DNA of 64,000 bases from Bacillus albus (GCF_001884185.1 NZ_MAOE01000035.1:1-64000); one strand, 5' to 3'. Counted from the stretch's first letter, positions 1 to 8,947 are shown. Made by a program: numbers and translations. Notes: generated from the sequence alone by a model not told the origin.

Positions 1-20
1 CTGATTAAAGTTTCACTTTA
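1..20 (-). repeat. Truncated copy of an intergenic repeat
   Basis: The first 20 bases, read on the minus strand, match the beginning of the repeats at 35198 and 39730 (AAAGTGAAACTTTAAT core, a small AAAGT/ACTTT hairpin). The window edge cuts the rest off. It is judged a third copy from sequence match only. Confidence 0.5.
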
Positions 21-39
21 TAAATAAGAAGGTGCACAT

Positions 40-327
40 ATGAAGTTGTATTTTAAGGATATGGAGATAGGTGAAATCAAAGATGTTTTTGGAGATATGC
101 CATGGATGTATGGAACAATTCGTTTATTCGAGAATAGTAAACCGTTCCAAAAATATTTTCGTGAGATGGTAGACGAAGATAGTGTATTTGATTTTGAAAG
201 CATAGACTCTGAATTTTCATATGAAGAAAATTGGTCTATTTTTGATGAGGATGATCAGCGGTATTTAGGGATTAATATACCCGCTATTCATATGGAGGAT
301 AACACGATTGCGTGGCGCTGGAGATAA
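40..327 (+). CDS. Hypothetical acidic protein, 95 aa
   Basis: I do not recognise this protein. The ATG at 40 is preceded by a plausible ribosome site (AGAAGGTG, 7 bases upstream). The product is soluble, rich in Asp/Glu and aromatic residues, with no signal peptide or membrane segment. It stands alone: a repeat fragment lies upstream and a strong intrinsic terminator follows, so it is probably monocistronic. The intact frame and ribosome site support a real gene. Nothing in the sequence reveals its job. Confidence 0.7.
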   Translation: MKLYFKDMEIGEIKDVFGDMPWMYGTIRLFENSKPFQKYFREMVDEDSVFDFESIDSEFSYEENWSIFDEDDQRYLGINIPAIHMEDNTIAWRWR

Positions 328-365
328 AGTTATCAGGTTGTGAACATCTTTGTATGAAAGAATTC

Positions 366-422
366 AAACGAGAACAATAAGCAGACTTTCATAAAAAAGG
401 TCAGCTAGTTGTTCTCGTTTTT
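366..422 (+). terminator. Intrinsic terminator after the 95-aa gene
   Basis: AAACGAGAACAA at 366-377 pairs with TTGTTCTCGTTT at 409-420, followed by T residues. Confidence 0.8.
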
Positions 423-481
423 CCGCTTGCTGTATGAATGATAAGAACACTCCATACATAAATAGGTAGTAAGGAGGGGAT

Positions 482-1144
482 ATGTTGAAAAGGATATTGT
501 TAGTTTCAACAAGCGCTCATGATATGAATGGACACCCGACTGGTTTGTGGCTGGAAGAGCTCGCAGCTCCTTATAATGTATTTAAAAAGGCTAAGTTCGA
601 TGTTGATATTGTGTCGATAAAGGGCGGTAAAGTACCTATTGATAGAGTGTCTATTCCAAACGGGATACCTCGTGAATTTAAGCATGTCGCTTCTTTGTTG
701 CAAAATACGAAGCCGATCTCAACGGTTAATTTTTCGGATTATGATGCGGTTTTATTTGGTGGTGGGCACGGGGCGATTGTAGATTTTCCAGGTAATTCAT
801 ATGTTGCAAATTTAATCGTGAATATGTACAACAATAACCGGATTATAGCGGCTGTGTGTCACGGAGTAAGTTCTTTAGTCGGTGTGAAAAATAAAGATGG
901 CTCGTTTTTTGTTGCTGGTAAGCGTATAACAGGTTATACAAATGATGAGGAAAAAGCTGTACATTTAGAAAAGCGGGTGCCGTTTTTATTAGAAAGTAAA
1001 TTGAAAGAAGAAGGGGCTTTGTTTTATGTGGCTCCAAATTTCACGCCGCACGTCGTAGTAGATGAGCGTTTAATTACAGGGCAAAATCCGCAGTCTAGTA
1101 TGGAAATAGGGAAAGCTATAAGAAGAGCTGTCAATACATTATAG
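482..1144 (+). CDS. DJ-1/PfpI superfamily protein (Hsp31-like)
   Basis: A 220-aa type-1 glutamine-amidotransferase-like protein of the DJ-1/ThiJ/PfpI superfamily. The nucleophile elbow is visible as AAVCHG with Cys126 followed by His127, and the conserved acidic residue lies in GLWLEE (residues 21-26). That combination fits the Hsp31-type subgroup, known for glyoxalase, deglycase or holdase activity; the exact substrate cannot be read from sequence. The start is supported by AAGGAGGGG just upstream. A second family member lies at 1989-2675 on the other strand, with a TetR-type gene between them. Its own terminator follows at 1145. Confidence 0.88.
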   Translation: MLKRILLVSTSAHDMNGHPTGLWLEELAAPYNVFKKAKFDVDIVSIKGGKVPIDRVSIPNGIPREFKHVASLLQNTKPISTVNFSDYDAVLFGGGHGAIVDFPGNSYVANLIVNMYNNNRIIAAVCHGVSSLVGVKNKDGSFFVAGKRITGYTNDEEKAVHLEKRVPFLLESKLKEEGALFYVAPNFTPHVVVDERLITGQNPQSSMEIGKAIRRAVNTL

Positions 1145-1184
1145 AAAAAGTGCTCGCTACTCATCAAGGTAGCGGGCATTTTTT
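1145..1184 (+). terminator. Intrinsic terminator
   Basis: TGCTCGCTAC pairs with GTAGCGGGCA, flanked by A5 and T6. Confidence 0.85.
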
Positions 1185-1299
1185 CTATAGTGTAAATGAC
1201 CTTTAAACTAAAAAGATGTATTGAGTATAGTGACTTCATTTATAATTAATCGTGAATTTGCTATACTATTTTGTATGGACAAAAGGGGAGGCTCTTTTA

Positions 1300-1938
1300 A
1301 TGAGAAAAGTTGCGTGTGCAAATACTTATATTAATAAAATAAAGCCCGTTATTAGAAAAACGAGTTTTAGCCAATTGAAAATAGATGAAATTGCGAAATA
1401 TATGGATATTAGTAAAGCTACTTTATATAAACGTTTTTCTTCGAAAGATGAGATTATTGAAGCTGTAGTAGAAGATTTTATGAACTATCTTCTTGAAGGA
1501 GATGCGGATAATCAGGATGAAAGTATGTCTTTTGCAGAACGTTTCCAAAAGACATTTATTCACTCTTTAAAATGTGTGACATATATTTCTGATGTCTTTT
1601 TGCAAGATTTGAAAGAGGCATATCCGCACTTATCTGATCAGCTAGTCGCTGTACAACAAAATCGTAATCATAATTTGCAAATGTTTTTTGAAGCGGGTAT
1701 GGAACAAGGTTACTTTAATAAAATGAACGCACAATTATTTATGGTGCAAGATGACGTGATGTTAAGACGTATTATAGATCATTCTTTTTGTATTCAGTAC
1801 GATATTACGTTAAAAAAAGCGATACTTGATTTTTATCAATTGAAGAAGTATCAACTGTTTAAACCAGAGTATATAGATGCAATTGATGATTCGGAAATTG
1901 AAAAAGAAGTTATTGCTATTTTGCAAATGATTTCGTAA
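1300..1938 (+). CDS. TetR/AcrR-family transcriptional regulator
   Basis: The 212-aa product has a TetR-type N-terminal helix-turn-helix at roughly residues 22-48; its recognition part reads DISKATLYKRFSSKDEI. A C-terminal all-helical region without clear relatives probably binds a ligand. I chose the ATG at 1300 because AGGGGAGG precedes it; an upstream in-frame TTG-initiated extension to 1252 lacks such a site. It sits between two DJ-1-type genes and near an MFS exporter, whose upstream region holds a 12-bp inverted repeat. Control of those neighbours is inference, not shown. Confidence 0.88.
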   Translation: MRKVACANTYINKIKPVIRKTSFSQLKIDEIAKYMDISKATLYKRFSSKDEIIEAVVEDFMNYLLEGDADNQDESMSFAERFQKTFIHSLKCVTYISDVFLQDLKEAYPHLSDQLVAVQQNRNHNLQMFFEAGMEQGYFNKMNAQLFMVQDDVMLRRIIDHSFCIQYDITLKKAILDFYQLKKYQLFKPEYIDAIDDSEIEKEVIAILQMIS

Positions 1939-1981
1939 AAAAAGCAGGTTTTCCTATAGTAATGGAAAACCTGCTTTTTTA
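1937..1981. terminator. Bidirectional terminator between convergent genes
   Basis: AAAAGCAGGTTTTCC pairs perfectly with GGAAAACCTGCTTTT. A-run and T-run flank both sides, so it can stop the regulator from the left and the DJ-1 gene from the right. Confidence 0.88.
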
Positions 1982-1988
1982 TTATCTG

Positions 1989-2675
1989 TTATTTGTTTAC
2001 GTGTTGTAATACTAATTCAGCTACTGGACCACCTGAAGCTGGGTTTTGGCCAGTTATAACGCGATTATCTTCTACAGCGTAAGCTTCCCAAGGTTGCGCA
2101 GCTTTTTCGTAAAGTCCTCCATTTTTAATGAGTTCATCTTCCGTTAAAAATGGGACGAATTGATCTAGTTCCGCTAGTTTTTCTTCTTCGTTTGAAAATC
2201 CTGTTACTTTTTTACCGCTAATTAAACGTTCCCCATTACTTAATGTAATGTGAAATAAACCAGCAGCTCCGTGACAAACAGAGGAAACAATTCCGCCATT
2301 TTCATAAATGTCGCGGCTAATCATTTGAAGTTCTTTATTTTCTGGGAAGTCCCAAATTACACCGTGACCGCCTGCGTAATAAATAACGGCGTAGTCTTCT
2401 GGGTTCACTTCACTCGGTTTCATTGTAGAACCGAGACGATTCATAAATTCTTTCTTTTGATACCATTCCCAATCGACGCTCTCCGCCATTGCTAAACTAT
2501 GTGGATCAATCGGTGTATAGCCACCTTGTGGACTAACATAATCTACTTCATAACCAGCTTCTTCAACCTTTTTAACGAAATGGACAGCTTCACCAAGCCA
2601 AAGACCAGTAGCTCGATTTAAATTTGGATATTTTTCTACGCTCGTTAATACGACTAACATTTTTTTCTTCATCAT
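1989..2675 (-). CDS. DJ-1/PfpI superfamily protein (Hsp31-like), second copy
   Basis: The 228-aa protein carries the same core as the gene at 482: GLWLGEA (residues 24-30), a glycine-rich AGGHG turn (101-105) and the nucleophile elbow SSVCHG with Cys134. It is divergent enough from the first copy to be an old paralogue rather than a recent duplication. On the minus strand AGGAGG stands 6 bases before the ATG at 2675. Known members detoxify methylglyoxal or act as stress chaperones. It is transcribed away from the MFS gene, with which it shares the 2676-3048 intergenic region. Confidence 0.88.
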   Translation of the reverse strand: MMKKKMLVVLTSVEKYPNLNRATGLWLGEAVHFVKKVEEAGYEVDYVSPQGGYTPIDPHSLAMAESVDWEWYQKKEFMNRLGSTMKPSEVNPEDYAVIYYAGGHGVIWDFPENKELQMISRDIYENGGIVSSVCHGAAGLFHITLSNGERLISGKKVTGFSNEEEKLAELDQFVPFLTEDELIKNGGLYEKAAQPWEAYAVEDNRVITGQNPASGGPVAELVLQHVNK

Positions 2676-2809
2676 AATCCTCCTGTAATGTTTCTTCTAT
2701 ATAAAAGTTTTCTATTTATTTGGTTTTATTAAGTTAGAAATTGCAAACTTGAATAACCATGTCAGTCCTCCTTATATCGGATTCGAAATTAGTGTATAAC
2801 AATTTTTGA

Positions 2810-2847
2810 ACAAAGTAAACTAAAAATACTAAATCAGTTTACTTTGT
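2810..2847. promoter_or_regulatory. 12-bp perfect inverted repeat, probable operator
   Basis: ACAAAGTAAACT at 2810-2821 is the exact reverse complement of AGTTTACTTTGT at 2836-2847, with 14 bases between. It lies in the divergent region between the DJ-1 gene and the MFS gene, 10 bases upstream of a -35 box. This position suits a repressor; the TetR-type protein at 1300 is the obvious candidate, by proximity only. Confidence 0.55.
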
Positions 2848-2857
2848 ATATTTTTCG

Positions 2858-2886
2858 TTGACAAACTGTAATGCTGAAACTATGAT
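2858..2886 (+). promoter_or_regulatory. Sigma-A promoter for the MFS gene
   Basis: TTGACA at 2858 and TATGAT at 2881, spaced 17 bases. This would give a leader of about 150 bases before the MFS start. Confidence 0.65.
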
Positions 2887-3048
2887 AGTTCCATGAATAT
2901 CGAACAACATACATGTTTCGTTTCGGATCCAGTTTGTCGCGCGATAAATATATACATTTGATGAAGTTGTTTAGTAGCGATAGAGGCGCTGAATAACTTT
3001 ATTTTTCATTTTTATTTACAGTTACTATAATCAGGAGAGGTGTTACAC

Positions 3049-4371
3049 ATGGGAAAAGATATAAGTAACCATTCAAAATGGTTTGTTTTCACATTATGTT
3101 TTATTGTTTTATTAGGACCGATGAATGCGGTTTTATTTAATGTAGCGTTAGAGGATATTGCTCATGATTTATCCATTAGTCAATCGAAAGTAAGTTGGGT
3201 TGTAGTAGGTTATTCCTTAGTTGTCGGTATTGGTTCGATGATCTATGGGAAACTGGCTGATCGTTATAGTTTAAAAAAACTATTAATCATTTCAATTATC
3301 ATATTTGCAGCAGGTTCTACTATTGGATTTATGAATCAATCTTATACGATTACCATTCTTGCAAGATTAGTGCAGGCGAGTGGGGGCGCGGCGTTTATTG
3401 CGCTTAGTATGATTGCGGTGGCAAAGTTAGTTGTTCCTGCTAAGAAGCCTGGTGCGTTAGCGATGATTAGTTCTTCTATTGCATTAGCGATAGGCATTGG
3501 CCCTTTAGTTGGCGGAGCAATTACAAATACATTAGGGTGGCCATATTTATTTTTATTTATGATTATTTCAGTAGTTGGGATTTTTCTGCTTATAAAATTC
3601 ATGCCAGAAGAAGCGCAACATACGGCTGAAGCGTTTCATTTTGATTACATCGGAGCGGTGTTATTATTTGCATTCATTACGACTGTTTTATTAGGTGTAA
3701 ATATTAATAGTTGGCTATTTATGTTATCTGTTATTTTCTTATTTTTATTCACCGTTCGTATGAAGAACGCGGAGCATCCGTTTATTGATATTGAGTTGTT
3801 TACAAATAAACCATTTCTTCGTTTAATAGCGGTCGGATTTATAATGAATGTGGCGTTATGTGCTAGTTTATTATTATTACCATTACTGTTAGGAAGAGAG
3901 CACGGATTGTCTCCATTCGTTATTGGAATTGCATTGTTTGTTGCATCACTCTTTGGTATTGTATCTAGTTTTATTACTGGGAAGATTGTCCCTTCGTTTG
4001 GAAATGTGAACATGATTTATGTAGCGTCTGTCATTATGATCGTTGGCTTTTTAATTTTAGGGCTTATTCCGAATGGGAACTTAATGGTTATTTTAGTAGC
4101 GATTATTTTAACGTTTATGAGTTATTCAGCTATTCAAGTGTCAGTAAACACATTTATACCGAAAACATTACATCCAGCTAAAGTTGGAGTCGGTCTTGGC
4201 TTATATAATTTAATTAACTTTTTCGGTATGGCATTTGGACCAGCTGTTGCGAGCAAAATTATGGAATCTACAAATAGTTATCGTTTGAATTTTATGTTAA
4301 TCGTCATGTTAATTTTTGCTCATTTCTTCTTATTAATAGGAATGTCTTCTTTCCAAAAAAAGATGGAGTAA
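3049..4371 (+). CDS. MFS transporter, drug:H+ antiporter type
   Basis: The 440-aa membrane protein has at least 12 hydrophobic segments spread over its length. The MFS motif A appears between the second and third segments as GKLADRYSLKKL, and the N-terminal FNVALEDIAHDL stretch is like Tet(L)/Tet(K)-type (DHA2) exporters. Substrate is not deducible; efflux of a toxic small molecule is the family expectation. The ATG at 3049 is preferred over an in-frame GTG at 3040 because AGGAGAGG sits at the right distance. It ends in its own terminator. Confidence 0.88.
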   Translation: MGKDISNHSKWFVFTLCFIVLLGPMNAVLFNVALEDIAHDLSISQSKVSWVVVGYSLVVGIGSMIYGKLADRYSLKKLLIISIIIFAAGSTIGFMNQSYTITILARLVQASGGAAFIALSMIAVAKLVVPAKKPGALAMISSSIALAIGIGPLVGGAITNTLGWPYLFLFMIISVVGIFLLIKFMPEEAQHTAEAFHFDYIGAVLLFAFITTVLLGVNINSWLFMLSVIFLFLFTVRMKNAEHPFIDIELFTNKPFLRLIAVGFIMNVALCASLLLLPLLLGREHGLSPFVIGIALFVASLFGIVSSFITGKIVPSFGNVNMIYVASVIMIVGFLILGLIPNGNLMVILVAIILTFMSYSAIQVSVNTFIPKTLHPAKVGVGLGLYNLINFFGMAFGPAVASKIMESTNSYRLNFMLIVMLIFAHFFLLIGMSSFQKKME

Positions 4372-4395
4372 TAAATACGCGCTTTATATAGAAGA

Positions 4396-4429
4396 AACCG
4401 ACTTTCATATAGAAGGTCGGTTATTTTTC
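4396..4429 (+). terminator. Intrinsic terminator after the MFS gene
   Basis: AACCGAC pairs with GTCGGTT, followed by ATTTTTC. Confidence 0.75.
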
Positions 4430-4584
4430 TGTCTTGCAAATTATGCAAAAAAGGAGCAAAATAAAAAAGGTCCTAGTCTATACAGGTACAAATGAAAATT
4501 TTCATACAGAAGCAGTTTAAGTGAGCGAACTTAAAGTGTGTAAAATATAATGATAAAATAAGATGATGAATGAGAAAACGGGTG

Positions 4585-5394
4585 ATGAAGTTGAATAGAG
4601 CAATCGGTGTTATCGATTCAGGAGTTGGTGGCTTAACAGTAGCGAAGGAATTAATTCGTCAGTTGCCGAAAGAGCGCATTATATATTTAGGGGATACAGC
4701 ACGTTGCCCTTATGGTCCGCGTTCTAGAGAAGAAGTGCGTCAATTTACGTGGGAAATGACAGAGCATTTACTAGATTTAAATATCAAAATGTTAGTTATT
4801 GCGTGTAATACAGCAACTGCGGTTGTATTAGAAGAGATGCAGAAACAATTACCAATTCCAGTGGTAGGAGTTATTCACCCAGGATCACGTACAGCTTTAA
4901 AAGTGACAAATACGTATCATGTTGGGATTATTGGAACAATTGGAACGGTGAAAAGTGGTGCATACGAAGAGGCGTTAAAGTCTATTAATAACCGTGTTAT
5001 GGTAGAAAGTTTAGCGTGTCCGCCTTTCGTTGAACTTGTAGAGAGTGGCAATTTTGAAAGTGAAATGGCATATGAAGTTGTAAGAGAAACGTTGCAACCG
5101 CTGAAAAATACTGATATTGATACACTTATTTTAGGTTGTACACATTATCCAATTTTAGGTCCTGTCATTAAAAAAGTAATGGGAGATAAAGTACAACTCA
5201 TTAGCTCAGGTGATGAAACAGCGCGTGAAGTAAGTACAATTTTATACCATAGTAAAATGTTGAATGAGGGAGAGGAACAAAGTGATCATCTCTTCTTAAC
5301 AACAGGAAAAATAGGTCTATTTAAAGAAATTGCATCAAAATGGTTCGGTCAGCCAATTGAAAATGTGAAACATATTTATTTAGAAAAAGAATAA
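4585..5394 (+). CDS. racE: Glutamate racemase
   Basis: Interconverts L- and D-glutamate to supply D-Glu for peptidoglycan and, in some bacilli, poly-gamma-glutamate. Diagnostic motifs are present: GVIDSGVGG near the N-terminus, the first catalytic cysteine in IACNTAT and the second in LGCTHYP. At 269 aa it matches the family. The frame stays open upstream to an ATG at 4570, but MKLNRAIG is the usual N-terminus; neither start has a strong ribosome site, so the choice is by homology. This order with gerM and rph downstream is the standard Bacillus arrangement. B. cereus-group genomes usually carry a second racemase elsewhere. Confidence 0.95.
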   Translation: MKLNRAIGVIDSGVGGLTVAKELIRQLPKERIIYLGDTARCPYGPRSREEVRQFTWEMTEHLLDLNIKMLVIACNTATAVVLEEMQKQLPIPVVGVIHPGSRTALKVTNTYHVGIIGTIGTVKSGAYEEALKSINNRVMVESLACPPFVELVESGNFESEMAYEVVRETLQPLKNTDIDTLILGCTHYPILGPVIKKVMGDKVQLISSGDETAREVSTILYHSKMLNEGEEQSDHLFLTTGKIGLFKEIASKWFGQPIENVKHIYLEKE

Positions 5395-5414
5395 TAGTAG
5401 AATTCATATAAGTG

Positions 5415-5440
5415 AACTCCTGAGAAATCAGGAGTTTTTT
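5415..5440 (+). terminator. Intrinsic terminator after racE
   Basis: AACTCCTGA pairs with TCAGGAGTT around a GAAA loop, followed by T residues. Confidence 0.85.
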
Positions 5441-5525
5441 GTTTGTAAGAAGCGCAGCTTGTTCTAAAACATGAAACAGCTCGTATACATAATAGTACAA
5501 ACTTAGATTTTAGGGGGGGAATGGC

Positions 5526-6575
5526 ATGCCTAAATCCACTTTTAAATGGGTTGTTGGTGCTACTGTGAGTGCTGTTTTACTAACAGGGTGTGGCTTTATA
5601 AATCAGGAGAAAGCAACGGAACAAATTGATCCGCCAAAACAAGTTACGTATACAGAGGCTGGCAAGAAAGAAGTATCTAAGAAAGATAAGCAAGGACAAA
5701 TGGTGAATAGAGAACTATACCTTGTTGATAAAAATGGCTATGTTGTACCGCAAACGTTAGCTATACCTACTCCGAAAGCAAATGAGGTTATTCAGCAAAC
5801 GTTAGAGTACCTTGTGAAAGATGGACCGGTAACGAATTTATTACCGAATGGGTTCCGTGCAGTCATTCCAGCGAATACATCGATGACCCTAGATTTGAAA
5901 AAAGATGGGACGGCAGTCATTGATTTCTCACAAGAAATGAAAAACTATGCAAAAGAAGAAGAGCGTCAAATCGTTGAGTCAATAGCGTGGACGTTGACGC
6001 AATTTAAAGAAGTAAAACAAGTGCAGTTCCAAATAAATGGTGAGAAATTAGCGAAGATGCCTGTTGGTGGTACACCGCTTGGTGAAGGGGTGAGCCGTGC
6101 TAACGGTATTAACTTCGATGATGAACAAGTAGCAGATGTAACGAATACAAAACCAGTAACACTTTATTTTATGGCACAAAATAATAATAAACAGCAATAC
6201 TACGTACCAGTGACACGCCGCGTTGTAGAAGGAAAAGAAAATGATTATGCAGCAATTATAGATGAACTCGTAAAAGGACCGATTCATCAATCGCTTCTGA
6301 ATGATTTTAATCCAGGAGTTAAGCTTATTACGAATCCGAAATTACAAGATGGAAATCTTACATTAAACTTTAACGAAAATATATTTATAAACCCAGATAA
6401 AAATATGGTTTCAAATTATGTATTGAAGTCGTTAGTTTTATCTTTAACTGAAAAGAAAGGCGTGAAAAGCGTCTCTATTGAAGTGAATGGTAAAGCAAAT
6501 ATTATAGACGAAAAGGGTGGAAAGTTAATAAAACCAGTAGATCGTCCAGAAAACGTGAATACAGGTAGTTTTTAA
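5526..6575 (+). CDS. gerM: Spore germination lipoprotein GerM
   Basis: The 349-aa lipoprotein has a signal peptide ending in the lipobox LTGC, with lipidated Cys22. Two GerMN-type domains follow (about residues 60-180 and 205-330), recognised by their repeated DGTAVIDFS / GNLTLNFNE strands. In B. subtilis the protein is made in the mother cell and is needed for normal sporulation and germination. The ATG at 5526 follows a run of seven G (5512-5518); an ATG at 5520 is out of frame. Its place between racE and rph is conserved. Confidence 0.93.
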   Translation: MPKSTFKWVVGATVSAVLLTGCGFINQEKATEQIDPPKQVTYTEAGKKEVSKKDKQGQMVNRELYLVDKNGYVVPQTLAIPTPKANEVIQQTLEYLVKDGPVTNLLPNGFRAVIPANTSMTLDLKKDGTAVIDFSQEMKNYAKEEERQIVESIAWTLTQFKEVKQVQFQINGEKLAKMPVGGTPLGEGVSRANGINFDDEQVADVTNTKPVTLYFMAQNNNKQQYYVPVTRRVVEGKENDYAAIIDELVKGPIHQSLLNDFNPGVKLITNPKLQDGNLTLNFNENIFINPDKNMVSNYVLKSLVLSLTEKKGVKSVSIEVNGKANIIDEKGGKLIKPVDRPENVNTGSF

Positions 6576-6601
6576 TCACCAATAATTTGATATACTTAAG
6601 T

Positions 6602-6638
6602 AAGAAAGGGGAATTGCTTTTTGGGTTCCCCTTCTTTT
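6602..6638 (+). terminator. Intrinsic terminator between gerM and rph
   Basis: AAGAAAGGGGAA pairs with TTCCCCTTCTTTT. Confidence 0.75.
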
Positions 6639-6703
6639 ATTGTATACATATTGTACATTTAAATTTGGCTATACTAACAAGTAGTTATGAGGAGGTTATT
6701 TTT

Positions 6704-7441
6704 ATGCGAGTAGATGGTAGAGAGAAAACAGAATTACGCCATATACATATTCATACGAATTATTTAAAACATCCAGAGGGATCAGTATTAATTGAGGTTG
6801 GGGATACAAAGGTAATTTGCTCAGCGACAATTGAAGAGCGTGTCCCGCCGTTTATGCGTGGAGAAGGCAAGGGCTGGGTAACAGCTGAATACGCGATGAT
6901 TCCACGTGCGACAGAACAACGTACAATTAGGGAGTCAAGTAAAGGGAAAGTAACAGGACGTACAATGGAAATCCAGCGTTTAATTGGACGAGCATTACGT
7001 GCGGTAGTTGACTTAGAAGCACTTGGTGAAAGAACGGTTTGGATTGATTGTGATGTTATTCAAGCGGATGGTGGAACGAGAACTGCTTCTATTACAGGTG
7101 CATATGTAGCAATGGTATTAGCATTTGAGAAGTTATTACAAGCAGAAAAAGTATCTAAAATTCCAGTAAAAGATTATTTAGCAGCAACGTCAGTAGGAAT
7201 TGTTGAAGAACAAGGTGTTGTTTTAGATTTAAACTATGCAGAAGATTCTAAAGCAGACGTTGATATGAACGTAATTATGACTGGAAAAGGTCAGTTTGTT
7301 GAAGTGCAAGGAACTGGAGAAGAAGCGACGTTTAGCAGAACACAGTTAAATGAATTACTTGATGCTGCAGAACAGGGCATTTTCCAACTGATTGACATGC
7401 AAAAAGAAGCGTTAGGCGACATCGTATCTCATATAGAGTAG
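6704..7441 (+). CDS. rph: Ribonuclease PH
   Basis: A phosphorolytic 3'-5' exoribonuclease that trims tRNA 3' ends; members form hexamers. The 245-aa protein starts [12 protein letters not shown] and carries the signature [17 protein letters not shown] in the phosphate-binding region. I set the start at 6704, directly after GAGGAGG, not at the upstream in-frame codon at 6587, which would overlap the gerM terminator. The next gene begins within 12 bases of its stop, so the two are co-transcribed. Confidence 0.96.
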   Translation: MRVDGREKTELRHIHIHTNYLKHPEGSVLIEVGDTKVICSATIEERVPPFMRGEGKGWVTAEYAMIPRATEQRTIRESSKGKVTGRTMEIQRLIGRALRAVVDLEALGERTVWIDCDVIQADGGTRTASITGAYVAMVLAFEKLLQAEKVSKIPVKDYLAATSVGIVEEQGVVLDLNYAEDSKADVDMNVIMTGKGQFVEVQGTGEEATFSRTQLNELLDAAEQGIFQLIDMQKEALGDIVSHIE

Positions 7442-7452
7442 AGGTGGAAAGT

Positions 7453-8061
7453 ATGAAACAAGTTGTTGTAGCGACAAAAAATATGGGGAAAGTACGTGAA
7501 TTTGCTGAGTTATTTGAGCGATTTGATTTAGAAGTAAAATCATTACACGATTTTCCTCATATTGAAGAAGTCGAAGAAACTGGTGAAACATTTGAAGAAA
7601 ATGCAATTTTAAAAGCGGATAGTTTAAGCAAACAGTTGAATGCAATCGTAATTGCGGATGATTCAGGTCTTATTGTAGATGCTTTAAATGGAAAACCAGG
7701 CGTGTATTCAGCTCGTTTTGCTGGAGAGCCGAAAGATGATCAAGCCAATATTGATAAAGTGTTACAAGAATTAAATGAAATACCGTTTGATAAGCGAAAA
7801 GCTCGCTTCTACTGTGCATTAGCAGTAGCTTTCCCTGAAGTTGATAAAAAGCCTGTCATTGTAAACGGGACGTGCGAAGGGTATATTTTAGAACAGCGCC
7901 GCGGGGAAAACGGCTTTGGATATGATCCTATTTTTTATGTGGAAGAATATAAAAAAGCGATGGCGGAACTAAGTTCAGATGAGAAAAATGCTATTAGTCA
8001 CCGCGGACGTGCTCTGCGTAAGCTGGAAGAAAAAATCCCTGAATGGTTTTTAGGAGAATAA
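7453..8061 (+). CDS. XTP/dITP diphosphatase (house-cleaning NTPase)
   Basis: A member of the RdgB/HAM1 family (YsnA in B. subtilis). It hydrolyses dITP, XTP and ITP to monophosphates and keeps deaminated purines out of nucleic acids. Motifs: [11 protein letters not shown] at the N-terminus, [20 protein letters not shown] and SHRGRAL near the C-terminus. Length from the ATG at 7453 is 202 aa. The GTG at 7444 is in frame, but GAGGTGG then falls too close to it. It follows rph by 11 bases and precedes the phosphodiesterase gene by 10. Confidence 0.95.
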   Translation: MKQVVVATKNMGKVREFAELFERFDLEVKSLHDFPHIEEVEETGETFEENAILKADSLSKQLNAIVIADDSGLIVDALNGKPGVYSARFAGEPKDDQANIDKVLQELNEIPFDKRKARFYCALAVAFPEVDKKPVIVNGTCEGYILEQRRGENGFGYDPIFYVEEYKKAMAELSSDEKNAISHRGRALRKLEEKIPEWFLGE

Positions 8062-8071
8062 GGGAGAGAGA

Positions 8072-8578
8072 ATGATGAAAGCTTTAATCGTAAGCGATAG
8101 TCATAGCTCTGTGAAGGAATTACAGCAGTTGAAAGAGAAATATGAAGGGAAAGTAGATATCATGATTCATTGCGGTGATTCAGAGCTAACGTCTGCTCAT
8201 GAAGAACTGCAAGGTTTCCATGTTGTAAAAGGAAACTGTGATTATGCTAACTTTCAAGATGAAATTGTAACTGATGTAGATGGAATTCGTTTCTTAGTTG
8301 TGCATGGACATCGCCATAATGTGAAAATGACATTACAAACGCTAGCGTACCATGCTGAAGAAGTGGGAGCGCAAGTTGCATGCTTTGGACATTCTCACGT
8401 ATTAGGTGCGGAATTAATCGAGGGCGTTTTATTTATTAATCCAGGCAGTATTTTATTACCACGTCAGCGTGTAGAAAAGACATTTGCTTTATTAGAAATG
8501 GATGAAAATCAAATGGAAGTTCGTTTTGAAACATTAGACGGACAACTAGTTGAACAAGCAGTTTTTAAAAGAGGATAA
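8072..8578 (+). CDS. YfcE-type metallophosphoesterase (YsnB)
   Basis: The 168-aa calcineurin-like phosphodiesterase shows the metal-binding motifs in order: SDSHS (residues 8-12), HCGDSE (34-39), GNCD, HGH and FGHSH. The substrate of the B. subtilis relative YsnB is not established. Start is one of two adjacent ATG codons after AGGGAGAG. It is the last gene of the rph operon; its stop codon lies inside the terminator stem. Confidence 0.9.
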   Translation: MMKALIVSDSHSSVKELQQLKEKYEGKVDIMIHCGDSELTSAHEELQGFHVVKGNCDYANFQDEIVTDVDGIRFLVVHGHRHNVKMTLQTLAYHAEEVGAQVACFGHSHVLGAELIEGVLFINPGSILLPRQRVEKTFALLEMDENQMEVRFETLDGQLVEQAVFKRG

Positions 8579-8602
8579 GAAAAATTATCCTCTTTTAAAA
8601 AA
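8562..8602 (+). terminator. Intrinsic terminator of the rph operon
   Basis: A 17-base arm (8562-8578) is repeated in inverse at 8585-8601 around a six-base loop. The arm includes the last codons and stop of the phosphodiesterase gene. The palindrome has A/T runs on both sides. Confidence 0.85.
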
Positions 8603-8606
8603 GGTG

Positions 8607-8635
8607 TTGACTTTATGTATGGTTATACATATAAT
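8607..8635 (+). promoter_or_regulatory. Sigma-A promoter for the tRNA pair
   Basis: TTGACT at 8607-8612 and TATAAT at 8630-8635 with a 17-base spacer. It lies 53 bases before the first tRNA, as expected for a strong stable-RNA promoter. Confidence 0.85.
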
Positions 8636-8687
8636 AAATATTGTCGATAGGGCAACGGCGCTAACGAAGAAAAATAAAATAACATAT

Positions 8688-8761
8688 GCGGGTGTAGTTT
8701 AGTGGTAAAACAAGAGCCTTCCAAGCTCTGGTCGAGAGTTCGATTCTCTTCACCCGCTCCA
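8688..8761 (+). tRNA. tRNA-Gly (anticodon TCC)
   Basis: The acceptor arm GCGGGTG pairs with CACCCGC and the 3' CCA is encoded. The anticodon loop CTTCCAA closed by AGAGC/GCTCT gives TCC, reading GGA and GGG. The T-arm GAGAG-TTCGATT-CTCTT is intact. Confidence 0.95.
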
Positions 8762-8762
8762 T

Positions 8763-8836
8763 GTCCCAGTAGCTCAGCCGGATAGAGCATACGCCTTCTA
8801 AGCGTACGGTCGGGAGTTCGAATCTCTCCTGGGACG
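8763..8836 (+). tRNA. tRNA-Arg (anticodon TCT)
   Basis: The acceptor arm GTCCCAG pairs with CTGGGAC and the discriminator is G. CCA is not encoded (GCTAA follows). The anticodon loop CTTCTAA gives TCT, reading AGA and AGG. The gene is complete even though an element has integrated at its 3' end, because the attachment repeat restores the T-arm and acceptor. Its natural terminator has been displaced to 18743. Confidence 0.95.
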
Positions 8837-8852
8837 CTAAAAAAACCTTGTT
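8810..8852 (+). repeat. attL: 43-bp direct repeat in the 3' end of tRNA-Arg
   Basis: Bases 8810-8852 are identical to 18714-18756 (constant offset 9904). The repeat covers the tRNA T-arm, the acceptor 3' strand, and the start of the tRNA terminator up to ACCTTGTT. After it the two sequences diverge: element on the left, remaining terminator stem on the right. This is the classical signature of tyrosine-integrase insertion into a tRNA gene. Confidence 0.93.
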
Positions 8853-8873
8853 GGGGAAGCGTTGAATCCCCGT

Positions 8874-8944
8874 AAAATAAGCCTTTTAATTCGAAAGTTG
8901 AAACGTACAGTGTACGGTCAATATCGAGTTAGGAGGCTTATTTT
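8874..8944 (+). promoter_or_regulatory. Leader hairpin overlapping the integrase ribosome site
   Basis: AAAATAAGCCT at 8874-8884 is the exact reverse complement of AGGCTTATTTT at 8934-8944, which is followed by further T residues. The second arm takes up the last three bases (AGG, 8934-8936) of the integrase AGGAGG (8931-8936). Between the arms sits a small CGTAC/GTACG hairpin. The structure looks like an intrinsic terminator that also hides the ribosome site. It would limit integrase synthesis from transcripts that enter from the tRNA promoter. Confidence 0.5.
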
Positions 8945-8947
8945 TTT

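Noticed and set aside
4570-4584. Earlier ATG for racE
   Set aside because: In frame, but adds five residues absent from typical family N-termini, with no better ribosome site.
6587-6703. N-terminal extension of rph
   Set aside because: Overlaps a terminator hairpin; the ATG at 6704 has a strong ribosome site and matches the family length.
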